Shown: positions 23,270-36,241 of the stretch, in pieces
How the letters are laid out: every line of letters starts with the position of its first letter
Numbering within the stretch: position 1 is the first letter of the stretch
From: Toxorhynchites rutilus septentrionalis
Taxonomy: Eukaryota > Arthropoda > Insecta > Diptera > Culicidae
Direction: 5' to 3'
DNA length: 64,000 nucleotides
Assembly (NCBI RefSeq): GCF_029784135.1
Contig: NC_073745.1
Span: 42,364,420 to 42,428,419, forward strand
The notes under the pieces: model-generated
What the model was told of the DNA's origin: nothing
The model's database searches: none
Seen by the model: the letters and a program-made list of their open reading frames with translations, nothing else
Translations under genes and position numbers: made by a program

Positions 23270-26200
23270 AATATTTAAAAACGGAGCCACAGAAACACGA
23301 TGGGAAAATGTATTCTTCCAATTTTCCTTAATTTCAATCATTTATGGGTTAGGGAACCGTAATGTATAACTTACCAGATAAAATCAGAGAATTTGTAGTG
23401 TTATGTTAAAAATTAGATCATAATTTCATATTTATATTCACACATTCCAAATGATTTTTTTAAGTTTTCATGGTTACTACACATACAAAATGGTAACGGG
23501 CCAGGCGGGCCAACCAGAAGAGTCCGGTGGGCCCCAGGTTGAGTATAACTGCTGTAGACAATAGACTTCGTTACATGTCCACGAGAAATAAAATTATCGA
23601 AGTCATGCTTCCATCCAATCCAATCAAAACACTTTTCCAATTTATAATCCTCCAACAGTTCTCAGCTTGCATTATTACGGACCGCACAAGAATGCCGGCG
23701 GCGATATATCATGGGAAATTTTCCAATTTGAATATCATTCCTCAGCGAACGATTCCCTTCGGGACTCCAATTTCCATATCGCTGGGAAAGCGTTGAAAGC
23801 TCATCCTGAAATGAAAACCGCAAACACAACAGCCGCCGAGAGGTGCCACGTTTCAGACGCCGCAAAGCCCCCCTTCAGTTCACAGATAATAATGGCTAAA
23901 TAGAGGCAGTTTTATATTCCACTTGGGATTTCTCTATCTTGATGAAATATTTTCCGCAGAATAATTACACCTTCACCACCTCGCACCCGGCCGCTAACCG
24001 AATGCCAAGCCGGGCGGCCGGAGGAAAACAAGTGCGCCATTAAAAATTCTCGAGAGCGACCTCACGCCAACCCCGGAACGGTAGGGGATGGCCAAGGCAA
24101 TCCATTCGAGTAGGACTGGCTGGAAAAGGGCCAAATTATGCTGGCAATTTTCATAATTAAATATACATACAGTGAGCGTATTCCAACACATGATACAAAA
24201 CGTGAACATGAAAAGCGACGCTCCCACACGCACTTATGAGTTCTGAACCATGGGGTGTGGGAAACCGCGTTTCTGTAGCGAGCGGGAAAGAGCGGTTCAG
24301 AGGATTGGTTGATCCGTGGGGACTTATTTTTTTGTCAATCCACCCTACGCATACACGCACGCATACAAGCACGGGGTAAACTCAGGATCGCTACAAATCG
24401 CTTTCTTATTGACATTTGGAGCGCGGACACGACACGCGTGCATTTGTGGGTATTTATTTTTGTGTTTGTTTTTTCGCAGCAATGGCAGCTTGACACAACG
24501 GCGGAAACAAACGTCTGTTCGAGAGGGCCGCTTGTTGTTTCCATTATCCCACCCCTACCAATTGCTTGGCTGTTACAATGGAAAACATGGGAAGTCAATT
24601 CATGGTTTAATTACAGATCCACACTTTCGCATAATTGGAAAATTAATATCGTTTTGCGCGTGACTCTCGAATTTATTCGGAGCGAAATTTGGGATTAGTG
24701 GAACATTTTGTAATTGAATTCCATAAATTCGCGTTACAATAATTAACAGAGAAATCAAATTTGTTACAAATTATAGAAAATTGGATGAAACATGACGTGA
24801 ATTTGATGCATATTCGCCCAATTATTTGTTGACCTATCATCGGGTGTGAAATTTTAAACTGCTCACACTAGTATATTTTCTTACTTTTAAAAAAGGTCAA
24901 TTTGAAATTATTTCATAAACAGAATTGTTGAAACCGTCATTATTGATATTATCATACAAAAAATAGTAGAAGATTGAAAACAGCTGGGGTAAGATTGTGG
25001 CTTAACATAATACTTTTTGCACAGTAGCTGATAGACCCAGAAGGGACTGATATAGAAAAAAAAAAAAGGTTAACACTCGGATGGGAAAATCATTCGGAAA
25101 TTAACGAATTGACCAACCTAACAGTACGCTCAAACAAAAACATGTATATCAGCGTATTACTTACAAAATTAGTAAAACATTTAGCATTGGTTTGAAAATA
25201 AGATTGTAGTGTTTGTGAACAGATAGATCAAAATTTGAGTATTTCTACTAAAAATGACGTTAGAAAAATAAGAATAATATTTGTATTGATATCAACACAA
25301 TTTTATTCTATTGATTTTCATTACATGAAACGCTAATAAACATGAAACGCAGGAATAACATTTTATTGAGGAGCTGTTTCGATGATGTTGTCTGGCATCA
25401 GTGTCGAAAAAAAGGATGCTTCCACCAACACAAACAAAACCATTGTCGAAAATTGAAAAATGAAAGTTTAACCTTCAGAGCACTAGCTCGAGTTTTCCGA
25501 CGTATTTCACTAAACAGTGCAACAGCAGATGAAAATTTAATATCTTGTGAGTAATCGATTAGAGTTTCGTTGATATTAATTGATGGGAAGTGTGCGAAAA
25601 CGATCATTTTCTTCACAGTGTTTTGCAAAATTATTGATTTTCGGGCGAGGGGTGAGGGAGGGAGATGAATGAAATGAGCGCCATTGTGGCAGCCATTTGT
25701 GACTAGCTTCCACCTTCACCTTAATTTTAATTTAAACACCTAGCTGAATGTGTAATTCATCAGTTCATTTGTCTCATTCGAGAATCCATAATTTTGAATT
25801 CTGGAAATCAGAATTTGAATGTCGTATTTCGAATATCGCATTTTATTTCAGATTTCATAATCAGGCACCGGTTAGCAACGGCAAAACAAACGCATAGTAT
25901 AAAATTGAATATGTTTGCATATTGATCAGGCCCTGTGTTATTCGTGTGTAGGTTTGATGCTTACTGTGTGTTGCGAGTGATTTTTTCTGCCTGCATGAGG
26001 CTGGGATTCCACACAGTTTTTCAAATGAAGCGACACGATGCGAAGAACAATAGTAAAATGAAAAAGATGCAGGAAATAGGATTACGGTGACGAGTGATCG
26101 TTTCGAATTGGCGAATGCTGCATTTTAGATTTATATTTAATGAATTTAAGATTTCGGATAGAGATTTTAGTATTTCTTAATCTGTATTCCTATTTTTTAT

Positions 26201-26480
26201 TGAAAAAATACTTTGGGATTCGTATTGAGAAATACTTTTAAATTTATAATATTGAGTTTGATTTCCGTTTGAAAAAATCACTGAGAGTTTAGACTTGGAA
26301 TCTTAGGTTTGGTTTTCTAATTTCAGTTTTTGAATGTTAGAATCAAGACCTTTATAATTCAGACTTATGCCTTATGTAGCTCTTCGATTAATTAAATAAT
26401 TAATTCTTCAACTCTTTATGAGGTTTCAAATCACAAATCATATGGTTCAATTGACCGGAATATATGGTCGGTCAATTGGT
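23270..26480. other. Long stretch without a supported gene
   Basis: It includes GC-richer sequence (23500-24700) with overlapping open frames in several phases on both strands, none with a recognisable domain. The remainder is AT-rich. Intron or intergenic DNA is likely. Confidence 0.4.
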
Positions 26481-26485
26481 TACGG

Positions 26486-26940
26486 AGAGGTTCTCTCGGT
26501 TGAAATCTCGGGTTTCCCGCAGGAGGCCCTCCGCCGTCGCGATTAGATTCCTAATCGATTGTTACTAGAGGGGTTTTCTTGGTGACTTCTCAGATTTTCC
26601 GAAAATAACTCTCCGTCGTCGCGATTGAAGTTGCGATAAAGAGAGCCTGATTATGAGCGTCACTTCACGGTGAGAGCGAGATGATTTATATGCAAGGTTT
26701 TATGCACATCATCTCGTTTTCGCCGTGGAGTGATGTTCGTGATCAGGCGCCGAGTCGATTGGCCTTGGTGGAGTTCTCTCGGTTACCTTCTCGGGTTTCC
26801 CAAAGTTATTTTTCTGCGATGAAATTGCGACTTAAAAGATGCGCTAAAAAAATTAAATAACAATAGCTGGTACAATAAATTGTTTAGGCTTTCCTTCTCA
26901 GGTTACCTAAAGATAATCTCTGCTGTGCGTTGTGACACAT
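26486..26940 (+). repeat. Degenerate tandem repeat, four units
   Basis: Units near 26486, 26577, 26768 and 26888 share the order CTTCTCGGGTTTCCC, then an AATAACTCTCCG-like block, then GTCGTCGCGATTGAAG. Units one and three are the most alike (GTTCTCTCGGTT...CTCGGGTTTCCC). The long hairpin at 26645-26748 lies between units two and three. Confidence 0.55.
26645..26748 (+). ncRNA. 104-base hairpin, 41-bp arms fully pairable as plus-strand RNA
   Basis: The arm at 26645-26685 pairs with 26708-26748 across a 22-base loop. Comparing the 5' arm with the reverse complement of the 3' arm gives 33 identities and 8 differences. Every difference is T against C or G against A, so in plus-strand RNA each becomes a G-U pair and the 41-bp helix has no mismatch. 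The minus-strand transcript would have eight A-C mismatches. This is compatible with a hairpin precursor for small RNAs or a strand-biased mutated palindrome. No transcript evidence is available; the RNA call is inference. Confidence 0.45.
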
Positions 26941-28235
26941 GAAGTTTTTGTTCCGTCAAGTAGTCAATAGCTCGCGTTTACATAATCACATCACTTACCG
27001 CAATGAATCCTGATTTTTCTTAATCATTCCCACTAACAACTATCCCTTCCATGATAAACGCTAGTGAATCACGCTATAGAGGCGACCCTTCTGGCCTTCG
27101 GGCGGCGAATATCATACTAACATTCCTTCCCTTCCCCCGGTGACTGTAAGGACGTGGCCGGCGTCGTTATTGACCATTTAAAGCTCGAATCATCGATAAT
27201 TGCACAACGAGAATGATTTGCTAGTCCCAAGCGTCATTATGTGTGTTCTTTGTGCGATTTGGTTGGTTCAGGTCAATCATGGAGAGCAACTACGAATTGT
27301 ACAGTCTACCCAAGCTAAAGCTAAAACTAAAAATGACGTTAGCAAAATAAAAAAACTAAAAATGACGTATAATGGTATGGCTAAAAGAAATAGATCGTTA
27401 TTGGCAAGTCACAATGATGCATGGAGAATGTAATATTTACCAGAATGTAACATTTACCCAGATGAAGAAGAAGAGAAATCCAAAAAAAAATCATTATGAT
27501 ATTTTTCCATAAATAGAATTAATTCATTATAACTTGACGCGTGACTTCGCGCGTTGAAAAATGACGCTCTGGTAGAGACCGGCGCTAAACCTTCAGTTGC
27601 GAAGAATGAAGAAGTGCCTCATTCCTTCGTGAAAAGTTTCCTGAACTACCTTCGGGAAAACATAGACTATTTCTTGAAGCTTGGGTTTAAATGTACTATC
27701 CGCATGTACACAGAACACAGTATAAGCTAATGGTTCCAACAATGAATCACTACAATGCAGTGTAAACTTTTTAAAGCACCTTTTCAAAGGACCTAGAAAC
27801 TGCCATATTACTAGCCGGTGCATCAAATGCGGTTCAAACCATTTAGTCGATGCATGCGGATTCATGATACCAGTGCTTCCCACACTCCCATTCAACAATC
27901 GAATGGCAGCCGGTGCTGCCGAGCAACATCAAGTGTTTGGGTTCCCAATCCCCCGGAAAGCTAGAGACAATCCTATGTATTAGCTGTCGTATCTATCTAG
28001 CAGCCTCCTGGATTTTCCAAGAATCAACATCGTTGATTCTGACGATTCTTCGCTTACTTCTCAAAAACCCGCCACTCTGTTGGTGAAAGTAATAGTTATC
28101 AAGAGGACCTGAACAGCAGTAATCCTTATATATGAACCGTGAAACTATTCGAATAGCATATTGGCTCCAATCATCTCGACGCAACCACCATTGTGCCGAA
28201 TCGGTGCTGAAAGTGCATTGATGAGTCAGGTGACG
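26941..28235. other. Non-coding stretch
   Basis: No recognisable gene. Minus-strand frames at 27593-27898 and 27993-28247 look open by chance or belong to an unrecognised decayed element just before LINE remains. Confidence 0.35.
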
Positions 28236-28399
28236 AACTGTTGACATATGTCAGGACCCAGGTTTCGACAACATCTTGACTCTGGAGCTCAAACATTTGT
28301 GTTTCAGTTTTTTCAATCATCTGGTACTGATTTCCAACCAATGTTTTCTATTTGGCTTCTTTCCATCGTGCTGAAAGATAGTCGATATCAATTCTATTC

Positions 28400-28750
28400 C
28401 GAAACCTGCGAAGGATCCAACATCTCCTTCTAGTTACCAACCCATCAGTCTTCTCTCAGAATTATTAAAGCTTTTCGAAAAAAGCAATATAACAACCTCT
28501 TCTGCTAATCTACTAAAGAAAAAAAAACATTCGAAGGTTTAAGGAAGATTCGATCAAGTATCCCAAAAACCAGACGGAACACGTCTGTTTCCAAAACATC
28601 AGACATGGCATTGTGGATATGAAAAAAAATCGATAATTTCTGGAATGATGGCCTGGTCTACAAACTACGTAAAAGATTCAAAAGACGATACTGATTCAAA
28701 ATAGTCCAAATCGCACTCGAAACTCTGAGGTACCCCGTCTGGCTGGTCTG
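28400..28750 (+). pseudogene. Decayed Jockey-like reverse transcriptase fragment
   Basis: With frameshifts, the plus strand reads YQPISLLSELLKLFEK, a common reverse transcriptase motif of Jockey-group LINEs. Further on comes WNDGLVYKL, which resembles the HDGLIYKL block that follows the first catalytic Asp region. Several stops interrupt it. It differs from the LINE that starts about 240 bases downstream. Confidence 0.5.
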
Positions 28751-28984
28751 CTCACTCTAGAGCAATTTTCCTAGCGAGGAATATCGAATTCTATTTATTA
28801 GGTAGGTCATAAAATCCCTTAAATTCAAAAAGTAATTACCTGCAAGAGAAAAAGCGTATGAATAGTTAAAAATAACAGATTAAAAAAAAAACATTACAAA
28901 TAATATATTCCAAAGATTGAGAGCCCTCTAGGCTAAATCAAATAATATGATAAATTAAATGTATTTATATATAGCCAACCCGGG

Positions 28985-31665
28985 CAAGCATGCTAGACAT
29001 ATCTCTGTGTTCTTCTACGTTATCCCTGGATTGCATGTGGAAGGTAATCCAAGATCCCCACGGTAGTGATCACCTACCAATAATTTTATCGATCGCTAAT
29101 GAATCAAGCTCTCGTGAGTCAGTCATTATTTCGTATGACCTCACGAAGAATATTGACTCGAGAAAATTTGCGGAAATAATATCTGAAGCAATTCTTTCAA
29201 TGCATGAACTTCCTACACTCGAAGAGTATAGCTTTATATCGAGTTTGAGTTACGAAAGCGCACTTCAAGCTCAAAAGAAACGTGTACCGGCTACCAGTTT
29301 CCAACGTCGTCCTCCATCACTTTGGTGGGACAAGGAGTGCTCAAAGGTCTACCTTGAAAAATCATCTGCTTTAAAAAAATTCAGGAAAACTGGATTAGTG
29401 GAATGGTTTCGAAAGTACCAAGCTCTAGAAGCCAAGCTAAAAAGTTTGATTAAAGCAAAAAAACGTGGATATTGGCGGAAGTTCGTCAATGGTTTGTCAA
29501 AGGAGACCGCTATGAGCACTCTTTGGAATACGGCAACAAATGACTTCTGTTTTTCTCGATATCAAAAGGGCATTTGATTCAGTTTCCATGGAAATTCTCT
29601 CAGAGAAGCTTCATAATCGTGGACTTTAACCAATTCTCAATAATTTCCTGTACAATTTACTGTCAGAAAAGCACATGATTTTCTCTCATGGCAACTCGAA
29701 ATCTACTCGTTACAGTTTTATGGGCCTACCGCAAGGCTCCTGCCTAAGCCCCCTCTTGTACAGTTTTTACGTCAATGATATGGTTGATTGTCTAACTAGA
29801 GACTGCACGCTGAGACAACTTGCAGACGATGGAGTTATTTCCATCACGGGTACTAATCCCGTCGTTCTGCAAAAGTCGTTGCAAGATACCCTGAACAATC
29901 TGTTCACGTGGGCCTTCAAGCTGGGTATCGAATTCTCTACGGAGAAAAATGAAATGGTCGTTTTTTCTAGGAAGCACGAACCCGCCCAATTCCAGCTTCA
30001 CCTATCCGGGAAAACGATCATGCACTCTATGTTTTTGAAATACCTGGGTGTATATTTTGATTATAAATGTACCTGGGGAAGACATATTGCGAATCTGAAA
30101 CAGAAATGCCAGCAAAGAATCAATTTTCTCCAAACAATTACCGGAACATGGTGGGGCGCCCATCCAGGAGACCTCATTAAGTTGTACAAAACAACGATAT
30201 TATCAGTGTTGGAATATAGCAGTTTTTGCTTCCGATCAGCTGCCAGGATTCATATTCTCAAGCTGGAGAGGATACGATATCGTTGCTTGCGTATAGCCAT
30301 GGGGTGTTTGCATTCGACACATACGATGAGTCTCGAAGTCTTGGCATGAGTAACCCTACTTACTCTTCGGTTCACAGAATTATCCTACAGATTTCTCATC
30401 CGTTGCAAGATCATGAATCCATTGGTGATCGATAACTTCGAAAATCTACTCCAACAATCAAGTTTTATGTCTTTATACCATGAGTACCTTACCCACGACG
30501 TGCACACTTCACCAGGCATCTCCAACCAAGTTTGCTTCCCATACTTTTGCAATTCTTCTGTCATTTTTGATCTGTCCATGCGACAAAAAATCAATGGAAT
30601 CCCAGATCACCTACGCTCCGATTCTATTCCGCCGATATTTTCGGCACAATATGGGAAAGTTAGATCTGATAAAATGTTCTTTACTGACGGTTCATACATA
30701 AACGGGTCCACTGGCTTCGGCATCTTCAATGAAAATTCCAGTGCCTCTTTCAAACTCAAAGATCCTTGTTCCGTATATGTCGCCTAACTGGGTGAGATAT
30801 ACTACGCACTAGGGGCCCATCGACCATCATTTTATTTTTTCTGACAGTCTCAGCTCAATAGAGGCAATCCGCTCAATGAAGGTTGATAAACGCTCATCTT
30901 ATTTCCTAACATTGGGCTCGCAGCAAACAATCTTTGTGATTGTGGCGATGGCTACCACGACATCGAGCATGTTGTCTGGTCGTGTATCCGGTTCCATGCT
31001 GCTCGCTCTCAGCTCTCCAGAGCATTGAGGGCACTAGGCAGACAATCGGTTATCCCCGTCCGGCATATCTTAGGTAGCCGCGATCCTGATCTTCTGCTTC
31101 ATCTATACTTGTTCCTCAGAAACGCCTCAGAATCAACGTTTAATGATGTTTCCTTCTTTGTGTCCCTGTTTCATATCCCTCCTATCCGATCTATAAACTT
31201 TTACTTAGTCGCGCAATACATACACACACTCTTTACAGATACACGGGCCAAAGGTTGTGCAGTCCACTGATCATTCAACAAGAGCCAAAGGCTGTACCGC
31301 TCATGACAACTCTACACGAACTGATGATTGCGCCGGCTAGTGACCATTCTATCCTGGATTCCTCGAGGCGAGAAAGACGCACCACGCTAGATATGGGGTA
31401 CAGACTAGGGGGCGTTGCTGATTAATGGTCAGCTGCATCCCAATAGGAAGTATTCCGTGTCGGGCACACGTACAGAGCATTGAAGGCTGCAATATCCCAA
31501 TAATGAGAACACTTGTAATACTAACCCCGAGCCAACCGTGAGTAATCGGTTACATATAACTAACATAGTTGTAAGCAAACATTGTCAAAATATTGAACTC
31601 CCGGCCCCGTTAGGCTGACGCCATATGAGCCTTAATAAAAATATATATTTTGGATAAAAAAAATA
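28985..31665 (+). mobile_element. Non-LTR retrotransposon with RNase H (I/LOA-like), 5'-truncated
   Basis: Contains, in order, the last part of an AP-type endonuclease, reverse transcriptase, RNase H and a Cys/His-containing C-terminal region. A 3' untranslated region ends in GAGCCTTAATAAAA and GGATAAAAAAAA. ORF1 and most of the endonuclease are missing. The RNase H domain excludes a plain Jockey element and points to the I/LOA/R1 group; the exact clade is uncertain. Confidence 0.8.
28990..31300 (+). pseudogene. LINE polyprotein remnant: endonuclease end, reverse transcriptase, RNase H
   Basis: The first open part (28990-29577) has the endonuclease motif GSDHLPI. A frame change and a stop near 29577-29640 interrupt the first reverse transcriptase Asp region (DIKRAFDSVS). 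The next part (29675-30349) has GLPQGSCLSPLLY and the catalytic LADDGV, where Leu replaces the usual Phe or Tyr. After one stop the same frame continues (30413-30787) into RNase H with FFTDGS. A further frame near 30940-31110 gives CDCGDGYHDIEHVVWSC, a C-terminal Cys/His motif. Several stops and shifts make it inactive. Confidence 0.82.
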
Positions 31666-31739
31666 TCAATAGTTATCTCTACTACTACTTTCTTTGTTTT
31701 CATTCCGTGCTGCTCTCAGCGAATGAAACTGTTTATATG

Positions 31740-31990
31740 CATACAGCCATTCCATGCCAAACCGATATAGTGGTTCGTGCAAATTTGTAGTTTTATTCAT
31801 AATCGCAAAATATGAGACCCGATTTTTTTTAAATTTTTTCATTGTGGTGGCCATATCCATTTTAAAGTTGTTCGAAAAATCATTTTCCCCTTTTTTCCAA
31901 AATAGTTTTTTTCTAAAATTCATAGATTTTGAACTACTAGACCGGTGAAGATGATCAACATAGCGAATTAAACATAATTTGCTAGTTTTC
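31740..31990 (+). repeat. Dispersed repeat RepB, copy 3
   Basis: Starts CAGCCATTCCATGCCAAACC and runs through the AATTCATAGATTTTGAACTACT block, colinear with 20712-20985. It lies just downstream of the LINE tail. Confidence 0.7.
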
Positions 31991-32141
31991 TTAGAAAAAA
32001 TATTATAAATCAATATCATCGAAATAGATTCATGTCTCTACGTGTAACATGATAATCTAGGATAGGAAATTATAATGAGCAGTCTTCCGAAAAACACTTA
32101 CACATGTGTACGCGATGTTCAAATTACATGTTTTTGTTCTA

Positions 32142-33426
32142 AAGGATGTGTCACATCAAATTGCATCACGGAAAAAACGCTATAGAAATTCGCCCAGTAG
32201 ACCGATCCTATTGAAAATTTTAGACAGTAAAATAAAAACTATTAAACAACTTTTGGTATTTTCTTTTTATTCATACTTCGAGCCCAAGCCCGTATGCTCG
32301 CACCTTCCTCTTTACCCCGTCCATAAGGTTCTCTACAACGTCAGGTTGTAGTTTTTTTTGAACAGAAATCCATTTTCTCTTGAAGTCCGCCTCCGATTTG
32401 ACAACTTTTGCGTTCTTCCGGAGGGCCTGCTTCATAATCGCCCAATATTTCTCCGGCGCGTTGGGCGGGTTCATTTTCTTTGGCACGAAGGTGACCCCTT
32501 TGGCTTCGTACCACTCCAGCACCTCCTTTGAATAGTGGCACGAAGCGAGATCCGGCCAGAAGATGGTCGGGCCCTCGTGCTGCTTCAATAGTGGTAGTAA
32601 GCGCTTCTGTAGGCACTCCTTAAGGTAAACCTGCCCGTTTACCGTGCCGGTCATGACGAGGGCGGCGCTCCGCTTTCCGCAAGAGCAGATCGCTTGCCAC
32701 ACCATGTACTTTTTGGCAAACTTGGATAGTTTCTGCTTGCGAATCTCCTCCGGAACTTTGAATTTGTCCTCTGCGGAGAAGAACAACAGACCCGGCAGCT
32801 GACGAAAGTCCGCTTTGACGTAGGTTTCGTCGTCCATTACCAGGCAATGCGGCTTCGTCAGCATTTCGGTGTACAGCTTCCGGGCTCGCGTCTTCCCCAC
32901 CATGTTTTGCCTTTCGTCGCGGTTAGGAACCTTCTAAACTTTGTATGTACGCAGGCCATCCCGCTGCTTGGTCCGCTGGACGAATGAACTTGACAAATTC
33001 AGCTTATTGGCGACATCCCGGACCGAACTTCTCGAATCACGTCTAAACTGCTTAACTACGCGCTTGTGATCTTTTTCACTGACTGAGCATCCATTTTTGC
33101 CGTTCTTCACCTTCCGGTCGATGGTTAGGTTCTCGAAGTATCGTTTTAGTATTCTGCTGACCGTGGATTGGACAATTCCCATTATCTTACCGATGTCCCG
33201 ATATCCGGAGTTATCGGATTCTCGAAATGAGTGCGCAGGATTAATTCACGACGCTCTTTTTCGTTCAACGACATTTTTCCAAATTTACGAAACATTGACA
33301 GTGAAGCATGGCCAACGTGATCTATACACTCTTATCAGATTATTAGCGAAAGCTGAAGATATAATTCCTAAAAATTAAATTTCTACAGCGTTTTTTCCGT
33401 GATGCAATTTGATGTGACACACCCTT
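32142..33426 (-). mobile_element. DD37E Tc1/mariner-type transposon, copy 3
   Basis: Inverted ends AAGGATGTGTCACATC and GATGTGACACACCCTT are flanked by TA (32140-32141 and 33427-33428). Length is close to copy 2. The transposase gene is broken. Confidence 0.9.
32271..33275 (-). pseudogene. DD37E transposase, broken copy with altered D-E spacing
   Basis: The N-terminus starts MSLNEKERRELIL, but a frameshift falls near 33205 in the first helix-turn-helix. A stop interrupts after TYKV (near 32937). The rest is open (32271-32903) with VMDDETY and PDLASCHYSKE. A 15-base in-frame deletion removes ELRPI, giving NAPEKYW. If the remaining Glu served in catalysis, the last two acidic residues would be 32 apart instead of 37. 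The enzyme is certainly not made intact. Confidence 0.9.
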
Positions 33427-33429
33427 TAC

Positions 33430-35470
33430 ACGAATATGCTTTTCGCTAGTGTTCAATGTTTATCCCAAGCAATGATACACAAACATAAACATGTGAATAG
33501 AAATGACACGCGTGTCAAACACGATGTTTATATTTCAAGCACATCATGTACAAAACATACCATCCGTTGCCGCAGTATTCATTGCTTTTCGTTTCCTTTC
33601 ATGCACGAAGAAAAATTATTCCCCCTAAAAAATTTTTTTTGTAGAATATTTTCTCACAGAAACTAACCGTATTACGTTCGGATTACAAAAATTGCGTGAA
33701 CTCAGAGGCTGTAATAACATGCACATTTTGCAAGTTGATTAAATAATCCTTACTTTTTTTCTCGTGAAAAAAAAACATTCTCTGGATAGAAAGAAGCTTT
33801 CTATGAGAATTTTTTATTCGTGCATGTTGCCAATTGAAATCTGGGGAACCGACTGCACAACGGGGCGACGTGATACAAATGTTGGTCAAATAAATAAATA
33901 AATACCCAAAAATATGTTTCAGATTCAAGTTTTCAGGAAAATTTACACCTGTTCTTGGTATTTTTATGTGGGTAACTAAACATCCCGCCACGCTCTATTC
34001 AATGTTATTACTTGTTCGAATAGCTAATAATAGCAGATGTTACATAAATTCAATTTATGAATTGATGCCCGCACTAAATAATTAAATCAATAATTTGCGA
34101 CAAGAAACAAAACTACCAGCTTTCACGAAAATCTGAGAATCACTATATCGGTTTGGCATGGAATGGCTGAATATTCGAATATTAACCCGATGTGGTCGTA
34201 TTAAATTCAGAGCAATGATACATATTTTAGTCTGTGGTTGAACTTACAAATTTACAGTTTCTTGGTTTCAAAAAGTTTGAAAAATCTATACAGATTATTC
34301 TGTAGCCTGGTAGTAACCCTTTTGTTTATGCTGAGTACCGTTATATTTTATTCAAAGAAGCACCGTTTTGATTAGTGAATAGTTTCACACGACATTCAAT
34401 TTCTTTTAGAAAAAGTGTAAACTGATACATTGTTGATAATAAAATTAATATAGTTCCTTGCTGTGGTGGCTGAGAGCAGACATACGACCACAAAGAGTTA
34501 AAATGCATCGCCACAATAGTCTGTTCGCGGATCGTTCGAGAACGGATCGTCCGTTTCGAGCTGTCTATTTTGTTGTATTAGTCCAATTGAAATTCGCGTT
34601 GATGCATTCAGTTTCGTTTTCCGTTGGTTTGAATCGAAAAAACAAAAGAGAAGCTATTCATTCACCCTCCATATATATTTTCTATTGTTTTATCCGCACA
34701 GAGCGCAGGAACCATGTCATCCGGGGTCACAGAGTTTCGAACATATCTCATTTCCTTTCGGCATCTTTTATAGTTAGGCTGACCAAACGCACCGTTTTTA
34801 ACGGGACAGTTCCGTTTTTTCGATAATTTTTTATTGTCCCGTTTTTTTATCAATCAGTACCGTATTATGAATGGAAAAAAGTGGATGGGTTTGAGCCTAG
34901 GGGCACGGACGGGATCTGGACATAGGACTGTGATTGTGTGTAGTAATTGCGATTGGATTGATTTGTTTCATTGATCAAAATCTGTATTTGTTTCTCTTTA
35001 GATACATCAAATGGAAGCCCTAAAAGAACTGTTTCTTATATGAACTTGTGTCCTTTAAACGGATTAGATGAGATTACGTGATAAAACCCGGAACCACATT
35101 CTGTTCGGAAATGTTCTATATTTGCATTTTTACATAACCAAACAAACATAACCAAAACCAAACAAACATAACCAAAAATTACATAAATTTTCAGTAGCAA
35201 GACCTATACGATAAGAACGTGATTTGAGCACGAATTGATTGCACAACATACAATACAATAAGTGATGCCTATAAATGCCTATTATCGGTAAACGGAGAAT
35301 AATTCATTATACGCATCAACATTGAGTGCTAACGCCCGAATTCAGCCAAAAAGATTGCTCGTTGCGTCGGGGAGAAAAGCGAGTGGTTAGTGCAAATGAA
35401 AGAAAACATACCCATTTTAATTGTCAAATTGTTAACTTTTTTTTTTATTATATTCACTTCTCATGTTTTA
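33430..35470. other. Non-coding stretch with repeat fragments
   Basis: A reversed RepB head lies at 34105-34172. Near 34775-34850 a GCTGACCAAACGCACCG block followed by repeated GGGACAGT and GTCCCGTTTT looks like the end of a DNA transposon, but no partner is visible. An open frame at 34458-34826 shows no domain. Confidence 0.4.
34105..34172 (-). repeat. RepB terminal fragment
   Basis: Reverse complement of the RepB head (AACCACTATATCGGTTTGG-like), extended by the CTGAGAA and GTAGTTTTG blocks shared with 20712. Confidence 0.65.
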
Positions 35471-35479
35471 TGCAAAAAA

Positions 35480-35950
35480 ATTGCTGGATAAATTTCCTGT
35501 CGAATGGTATAGAACACAACGTATGTCGCAATAACGATTTTGAGTAATATGCGTTTGAAAACTCTTAATGAATCGTTACATTTTTCGTAGCGTTACCCCT
35601 ATACAGAAATCAAAGACATAGTCCTACGTCAAAAGAAAAAAATATGTCCTCTTGTACTACGCGATTTGTTCGAAAACACGTGCCGCAAATTATGGTTGCT
35701 ACGTTGCTGAAGTTGTTTTTATTGACGTAGGACTACGTCTAACCGGAAGATATAGGGGGTGAAATGGAAATCTAGGCACTGAACAAGTAGGAAAAAATGC
35801 AAGATTTGGAACGCTTATAACTCGAGCATTTCTCAATAGATCGCAAAGGTTTTTGCATCAATTGATAGGAAATATATCTACGCATCTATCATAACGAATA
35901 ACATTTCATTTTTCATGAGATAAATAATTGAATAATTGTGAAATATCAAG
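35480..35950. repeat. Modular repeats joined at GTCCTACGTC and GACGTAGGAC
   Basis: 35500-35640 matches 1445-1570 and ends in GTCCTACGTC. 35720-35950 starts with GACGTAGGACTACGTC and resembles 46530-46694 and 60430-60605 (reversed), sharing the ATAACTCGAGCATT block. Non-coding. Confidence 0.6.
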
Positions 35951-36241
35951 CATTGTCAAAATGCCCTATGTGCCCATTTTTGATTGGTCCATTTTGTGCT
36001 CCTCAAATCGTACCGACCAAAACGGGCAGCCAGAGCAGCAGCGAAATAGAATGAAGCACGATTGGAAAGGAAAAAGAAAAAAATGAACGAAACATTGGTC
36101 GCAGTCTCACACATGCGTAATTCTCGAGCCAGCCAGTCAGCTTAAAAATTCCCGCTCCGCTGCCGTAACGATCATTCTCATCCAAACCGTACACCACATC
36201 GGTTCGCATCACAACACATCAACAAACCAACCCAAGCAGCC

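Noticed and set aside
24157..24698. Overlapping frames of 115-129 codons
   Set aside because: Mutually overlapping on both strands, no motif, no plausible splice structure.
34458..34826. 122-codon plus-strand frame
   Set aside because: No recognisable domain and the end lies in a transposon-like GGGACAGT repeat.
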